64,000 nt of DNA from Bin55 sp963667455 (GTDB lineage: Bacteria; Pseudomonadota; Gammaproteobacteria; Pseudomonadales; Azotimanducaceae): NCBI GenBank assembly GCA_963667455.2, contig CAXXFR010000026.1, forward strand, positions 463,990 through 527,989, given 5' to 3'. The position numbers were made by a program, and so were the translations under genes. Numbering within the stretch: the stretch's first letter is position 1; each line of letters starts with the position of its first letter. The notes beneath the pieces were generated by a model, which was given only the letters and a program-made list of their open reading frames with translations, was not told the origin of the DNA and did no database searches. Positions 60,901 through 64,000 of the stretch are shown here, piece by piece.

Positions 60901-61149
60901 CACGCTGGGCGTGTTCATCTGAATGTCGGACGGAGTGAGAATCTGCTGTTCCTCGAGCATGCTGGAGGTGAAAGCGCTCACCGACAAGGGAACGTCCTGA
61001 ATGCTCTCGGCCACACGCTGTGCAGTGACGACGATTTCCTCGATATCGTCAGAGTCTTCGTCCTCCTCCTGTGCAACGACATGGCTGGGCGCGAACACCA
61101 AGCAAAGCGGCACTAGGAACAGAATGGATCGCATACGGATTTTGATCAT
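57979..61149 (-). CDS. TonB-dependent receptor, compositionally distinct
   Basis: This is an outer-membrane receptor of 1056 residues from ATG 61149; the frame is open to 61212 but the signal peptide starts at 'MIKIRMRSILFLVPLCLVF'. After an acidic stretch ('EEDEDSDD') comes the TonB-box-like 'IEEIVVTAQR', then the plug ('RVEILRGPQGTLFGKNATGGAVN') in part, and a barrel ending 'ISGVSVRYSL'-like. The 'LRGPQGTLFG' plug motif is typical of receptors for ferric siderophores or complex organic ligands. Its base composition looks richer in G+C than most neighbours, and its other frames are unusually open. The ligand is unknown. Confidence 0.92.
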   Translation of the reverse strand: MIKIRMRSILFLVPLCLVFAPSHVVAQEEDEDSDDIEEIVVTAQRVAESIQDVPLSVSAFTSSMLEEQQILTPSDIQMNTPSVSYSSTNFGGYSFSVRGIGALVVGSAAEPGVSAHLNEIPVPRNLNTMEFFDLERVEILRGPQGTLFGKNATGGAVNFVTNMPEFNTTDGSASLEYGTDAHSRFTGMLNLPITDGFAGRLAFMTLKRDGFTENLAAGLGLNVDDDIDGRDQYSVRLSLAWELFDGASAWLMFSMFDEDSDRARIINQVCERNDMPTTGCKPDGFGFDTPHLGATTGGIFGGALGAIPFGVSGDPAEGVVDYRFARPDSVGFRSVHTDFDPIFEESGEFLSYGVTYTWEDYNFEVLGTFGDATYLSQQDYYVDVGPTLGATPLNPSGIWPMSRPAGEAGDDFSAESDCNVYAGTAGIFGGCILEGFDGTRIFAMDQSDGYGEYWVIEGKVRSEFDAQMNFLAGVFAYDRKRTTDYYVLSNTLDMVSMYGAPALGLPPLYPGFFLNSAAPDGEPGRTEDGMSVFGEIYYQLDDQIGLTFGLRYNEDNKSTNDTSVLFNSLNHLAIVQASVYPGIRAFVAAQLGVPPQYVPLELALNAAYALGLLDPNHLINLNAASGVFWSRTMNLLLGAFASGAPEVELARYYGVSQEEIDAALLTPAYSPERVAISKQVPIAPSFGEARALTGSPFDGSWTVVTGRATVDYKYSEDILFYGSISTGYKPGGLNAAIPTTFQDTSSFDFDREDITAFEVGTKSYLAERTIKLNSSLYVYAYNGLQVTRIKNNSAIQENIDAGIWGLDVEGWWRPPALSQVSVNYAYGYLNTTVEGDGSIDPINRTAGNPDWVLLNNIDAGALTGVNYIARKSDLTQDIVNLALQTPGATVDIRNGLSPVSVSYPDNEFGVSIPAYFSRNFLNAVGVETSDGLLSDLEGNSLPNSPEHTFKVGVDYAMPIGYLDGNLVLRWDFYWQSESYSREFNMKGDEIDSWTQHNLSVMYTSGDNKLSVRGWIRNLQDKDNVTGMYLTSDTSGFFRNYFLTEPRIAGVSVRYSL

Positions 61150-61358
61150 GGAGTTGCCCCGCTGAGTAGCAAACTGAAAACTTGCGGACGACACATGGTT
61201 CGAGTCGCCCAATGCCTCGCATTCATGGTATCAAACACTCGCATTGAACGAATGCTTGATTGACCGACCCTTCAGTGTGCCAGTAAAGCAAGCGAGATTG
61301 CGGCCGATACTTCGCGCATCAAGTGAATTTCGGACTCGCAGTTAGCGAGCGAAATCAC

Positions 61359-61649
61359 TCATTCGAGCATGGTCGAGAGATGTGGATCTCGATCAACGAG
61401 CGGAAGAACGCTCGGCGTGTAGATGTTCTTGAAAGCGTGAGCTTCGCGATGCATGTCCAAGTCGGATTGGGTTGCCCACCGTTCGATCAGAAAGAATTGC
61501 AGCGGGTCCGCTTGCGACTGATACACCTCGAATCGCTCACATCCCGGTTCCGAGCGCGAAAGGTCAGCACACTGGCACAACAGTTGCTTCACGCGTTCCA
61601 CGTTGGTCGGATCGGACACGTTGATCAAGACGTTGTTGTAGATCATCAA
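61359..61649 (-). CDS. Antibiotic biosynthesis monooxygenase (ABM)-domain protein
   Basis: This is a small 96-residue protein of the dimeric alpha/beta-barrel ABM fold (quinol monooxygenases, YgiN-like). Family-like segments are 'MMIYNNVLINVSDP', 'SEPGCERFEVYQSQADPLQF' and 'FLIERWATQSDLDMHREAHAF', the last in part with the His typical of the fold. It lies 28 bases after the acyl-CoA dehydrogenase start region's opposite end on the same strand, and may be cotranscribed with it. A substrate cannot be assigned. Confidence 0.8.
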   Translation of the reverse strand: MMIYNNVLINVSDPTNVERVKQLLCQCADLSRSEPGCERFEVYQSQADPLQFFLIERWATQSDLDMHREAHAFKNIYTPSVLPLVDRDPHLSTMLE

Positions 61650-61677
61650 TCAGACTTTCGGCCGTTCCGGACCGGAT

Positions 61678-62898
61678 TTAGAGCGGAAGATCTCCGGTCG
61701 CGTGATTGACGGAACCCGTCTCGTTGTAGGAACGCATGACCATGTCGGCGATGCGCATCAAGTGCACTTCGTCGGATCCGTCGGCTATGCGAGACCATCG
61801 AGCTCCGATGAGCATTTGCGCCAGCGGCGAGTCATTGGAGTAACCTAGTGCTCCGTGAACCTGCAGAGCTCGGTCGGTGACCTTCCACAAGGTGTTGGCC
61901 ACATGGTGCTTCGCCATGGACACTTCGGCGCGAAAGTCAAAACCCTTCTCGATCTTGTATGCACAGTGGAGAACCATGAGTTTCGAAGCGTAGAGGTCGA
62001 TGGCGCTTTCCGACATCATCCACTGTATCCCTTGTTTTTCTGACAGTAGCGAACCGTGGGCATAACGTTTTTGTGCACGGTCGATCAAAAGCTCAAGAGC
62101 TTGTTCGATCTGTCCAATCCATCTCATGCAGTGCGCAAGTCGAGCTGGACCCAAACGCACTTGACCCAGCTTATGGCCGCCACCTCGTTCGCCCAGCATG
62201 TTTTCCTTGGGAACTCGAACATCGTTGTAGCGAATCTCAGCATGTCCGCCGCCTCCGCCCATAGTTCGAATGTCCCGGACCATGTCAAATCCGGGAGAAT
62301 CCGTGGGGACTATGAAGGCACTGTTGCGGGCTTGCGCGATTTCGGCGTCGGGATCGGTTCTGGCAATGACGATGGCGAATCTCGCGCCATGGGCGCCGGA
62401 TGTAAACCACTTGTGACCGTTGATAACCCAGTCGTCTCCGTCTTCGACTGCTGATGTCTGGATCTGAGTCGGATCGGAACCCGCCGTGTCAGGTTCGGTC
62501 ATCGAGAAGCAGGAACGCATCGTTCCTTCGATGAGTGGGCGAAGCCACTTATCCTTCTGTTCGTCGGTCCCGAAGTGCAGCAGCGTGTGCATGTTGCCCT
62601 CGTCGGGAGCTTGACAATTAATGATGTACGGACCGTTTGGGAACTTGACGGCCTCAGCCGACATGGCGGCTACTGCCGTTATGCCGAGACCCATTCCTCC
62701 CCACTCTTCGGGCATGTGCGGACACCATAGACCTTGGTTCTTTGCGATCTCTCGCAGACCCTTGACGGCAGTCCAATAGTCCTCGCCCCCTCGTTGGCCA
62801 GCCGTGGCCATACGAGGTTTAACTGTTTCCTCGAAGAACTTTCTGGCTAGCAGACGGGCATCTTCAACATCGGGTGGATAGGTGAAATCGATTGCCAT
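61678..62898 (-). CDS. Acyl-CoA dehydrogenase
   Basis: This FAD enzyme introduces the 2,3-double bond into an acyl-CoA. The 406-residue product has the family length. Landmarks are 'CFSMTEPDTAGSDPTQIQTSA' in part, 'DWVINGHKWFTSGAHGARFAIV' in part, and the C-terminal 'GALGYSNDSPLAQMLIGARWSRIADGSDEVH' in part, which matches the long-chain/ACAD10-11-like group. It lies 28 bases upstream of the ABM gene on the same strand and is divergent from the biotin carboxylase gene. Acyl chain preference is unknown. Confidence 0.92.
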   Translation of the reverse strand: MAIDFTYPPDVEDARLLARKFFEETVKPRMATAGQRGGEDYWTAVKGLREIAKNQGLWCPHMPEEWGGMGLGITAVAAMSAEAVKFPNGPYIINCQAPDEGNMHTLLHFGTDEQKDKWLRPLIEGTMRSCFSMTEPDTAGSDPTQIQTSAVEDGDDWVINGHKWFTSGAHGARFAIVIARTDPDAEIAQARNSAFIVPTDSPGFDMVRDIRTMGGGGGHAEIRYNDVRVPKENMLGERGGGHKLGQVRLGPARLAHCMRWIGQIEQALELLIDRAQKRYAHGSLLSEKQGIQWMMSESAIDLYASKLMVLHCAYKIEKGFDFRAEVSMAKHHVANTLWKVTDRALQVHGALGYSNDSPLAQMLIGARWSRIADGSDEVHLMRIADMVMRSYNETGSVNHATGDLPL

Positions 62899-63000
62899 GA
62901 CGTATGGGCTTTTCCCTCAACGCTGCAATCATACCTACCTGACTCGAGCGGGTAGTTTTCGTTAGTATTGCGGAACCTTTCCGACACACCACTCCGCACA

Positions 63001-64000
63001 ATGTCTCAATCGGATCCGATTCAGAAGTTGCTCATAGCCAATCGGGGCGAAATCGCCATTCGCATTCATCGAACGGCCACTGAGATGGGTATACCGACTC
63101 TTGGGATCCATCCAAGCGATGATCGCGATTCGCTTCACGTGCAGATGCTCGATGAAGCTGTCGAGCTATCTGGAACTGGTCCTGCCGCATACCTGGACTC
63201 GAATCAGATCATTGCTATAGCACAAGAACACGGTTGCTCGGCGATCCATCCCGGTTACGGATTTCTGTCGGAGAACGCGGAATTTGCCGAAGCTTGTAGA
63301 GATCAAGGGATCATCTTTGTTGGCCCCAGCGCGGAGGTGTTGCGACAGTTCGGCGACAAGACCAGCGCACGCAAACTTGCGGAAAGCTGTGAAGTTCCAG
63401 TTCTTCCAGCATCGGAGGTAATTCGTCACTCAGACACTGCGGTTCAGTTCTTCGATTCCTTGGACGAAGGATCGACGATGGTCTTGAAGGCGGTATCGGG
63501 AGGCGGTGGTCGCGGCATGCGTGTTGTACACGATAGAGATGAAATCGAACAGTCGGTTGCACGAGGGTCTGCGGAAGCCGAGGCTGCCTTCGGTTCAGGC
63601 GATCTCTACGCCGAACTCTACTTGTCGAATGCACTGCACATTGAATTTCAGATAGTTGCAGACCAGCACGGGACCGTATGGCACTTGGGAGAACGCGACT
63701 GCAGCATTCAACGACGGCATCAAAAGGTAGTCGAGTTTGCACCGTCGCCTCAAATCGGCGATGTTCTGCGTCAGAGGATCCTAAAGGCTGCTGTGTCCAT
63801 CGCGGAGGCGGCCGACTATGACCACATCGGTACGTTCGAGTTTTTGGTTGATGGATCGAATCTAGGAAATGACTCGCCTTTCTACTTCATGGAAGCCAAT
63901 CCGCGGTTGCAGGTTGAGCATACGGTTACCGAAGAAGTGTCTGGCGCAGATCTAGTCCGGACACAACTCAATCTTGCATGTGGAACGACACTAGCTGAGT
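63001..64000 (+). CDS. Biotin carboxylase domain protein, 5' part (runs off the window)
   Basis: This is the ATP-grasp biotin carboxylase that makes carboxybiotin. ATG 63001 opens 333 codons without a stop to the window end. Visible landmarks are 'LLIANRGEIAIR', 'IHPGYGFLSENAEFAEAC', the glycine-rich ATP loop 'KAVSGGGGRGMRVV', 'ERDCSIQRRHQKVVE' and 'FYFMEANPRLQVEHTVTE'. The gene could be a stand-alone alpha subunit or a long fusion with biotin carrier and carboxyltransferase domains; the 3' part is needed to decide. It is divergent from the acyl-CoA dehydrogenase with a 102-base gap. Confidence 0.93.
   Translation, partial: MSQSDPIQKLLIANRGEIAIRIHRTATEMGIPTLGIHPSDDRDSLHVQMLDEAVELSGTGPAAYLDSNQIIAIAQEHGCSAIHPGYGFLSENAEFAEACRDQGIIFVGPSAEVLRQFGDKTSARKLAESCEVPVLPASEVIRHSDTAVQFFDSLDEGSTMVLKAVSGGGGRGMRVVHDRDEIEQSVARGSAEAEAAFGSGDLYAELYLSNALHIEFQIVADQHGTVWHLGERDCSIQRRHQKVVEFAPSPQIGDVLRQRILKAAVSIAEAADYDHIGTFEFLVDGSNLGNDSPFYFMEANPRLQVEHTVTEEVSGADLVRTQLNLACGTTLAE

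Noticed and set aside
1..64000. tRNA, rRNA, CRISPR arrays, insertion sequences and prophage
   Set aside because: No tRNA-like T-arm with acceptor pairing, no regularly spaced repeats, no transposase or phage structural proteins were found on reading both strands.

Overview
This window looks like the origin-proximal part of a gammaproteobacterial chromosome. It opens with the 3' end of dnaN, then recF and gyrB in the classical order. A six-gene run follows on the opposite strand, def-fmt-rsmB-trkA-trkH-plsC, an arrangement I recall from Pseudomonas-type chromosomes. Two perfect 16-bp ParB-binding (parS) palindromes support an oriC-near location: one between recF and gyrB (1732-1747) and one inside the rsmB coding sequence (8263-8278). 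The wealth of TonB-dependent receptors, acyl-CoA enzymes, a PQQ quinohemoprotein and a copper amine oxidase suggests an aerobic, probably aquatic heterotroph. The exact lineage cannot be read from the sequence.

Layout. 1-10.5 kb: replication and repair genes, potassium uptake (TrkA/TrkH), translation initiation and rRNA modification (Def, Fmt, RsmB), and a lysophospholipid acyltransferase. 10.8-15.2 kb: a DUF1800/DUF1501 pair. The DUF1800 gene carries two in-frame TGA codons and a frameshift, and a relic of a second DUF1501 gene sits nearby. 15.2-31.6 kb: phospholipid synthase, a flippase-like membrane protein, an ABC exporter, enoyl-CoA hydratase, a eukaryote-type glutamine synthetase (GSII), a serine hydrolase, ArfB, a biotin-dependent carboxyltransferase, a dicarboxylate/amino-acid symporter and a large Oar-like TonB receptor. 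30.7-36.7 kb: a minus-strand set (TonB receptor, two MaoC-like hydratase parts, DUF3500 protein, LLM oxidoreductase) that looks like one catabolic unit. 36.9-39 kb: an unrecognised zinc-finger/tandem-repeat protein and an SDR.

39.3-42.0 kb is the most unusual part, a compact restriction-type module. A phospholipase-D-family nuclease faces, tail to tail, a gene encoding an adenine/cytosine-amino DNA methyltransferase joined in frame to a MutH/Sau3AI-like endonuclease. The join lies across an 11-base poly-C tract. Adding one C would split the gene into a methyltransferase ending in TAG one base before a GTG start for the nuclease; losing one C would truncate it before the nuclease. This is either a phase-variable switch or a homopolymer sequencing artefact.

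42.2-64 kb: MFS transporter, AceE, a PQQ-cytochrome c dehydrogenase divergent from aceE with a 9-bp inverted repeat between them, a kexin-like protease, a Gfo/Idh/MocA oxidoreductase, an SDR, a PhyH-type dioxygenase, a copper amine oxidase with a frameshift, an aquaporin, a compositionally distinct TonB receptor, an ABM monooxygenase, an acyl-CoA dehydrogenase and the start of a biotin carboxylase that runs off the end. I found no tRNA, rRNA, CRISPR array, transposase or prophage.
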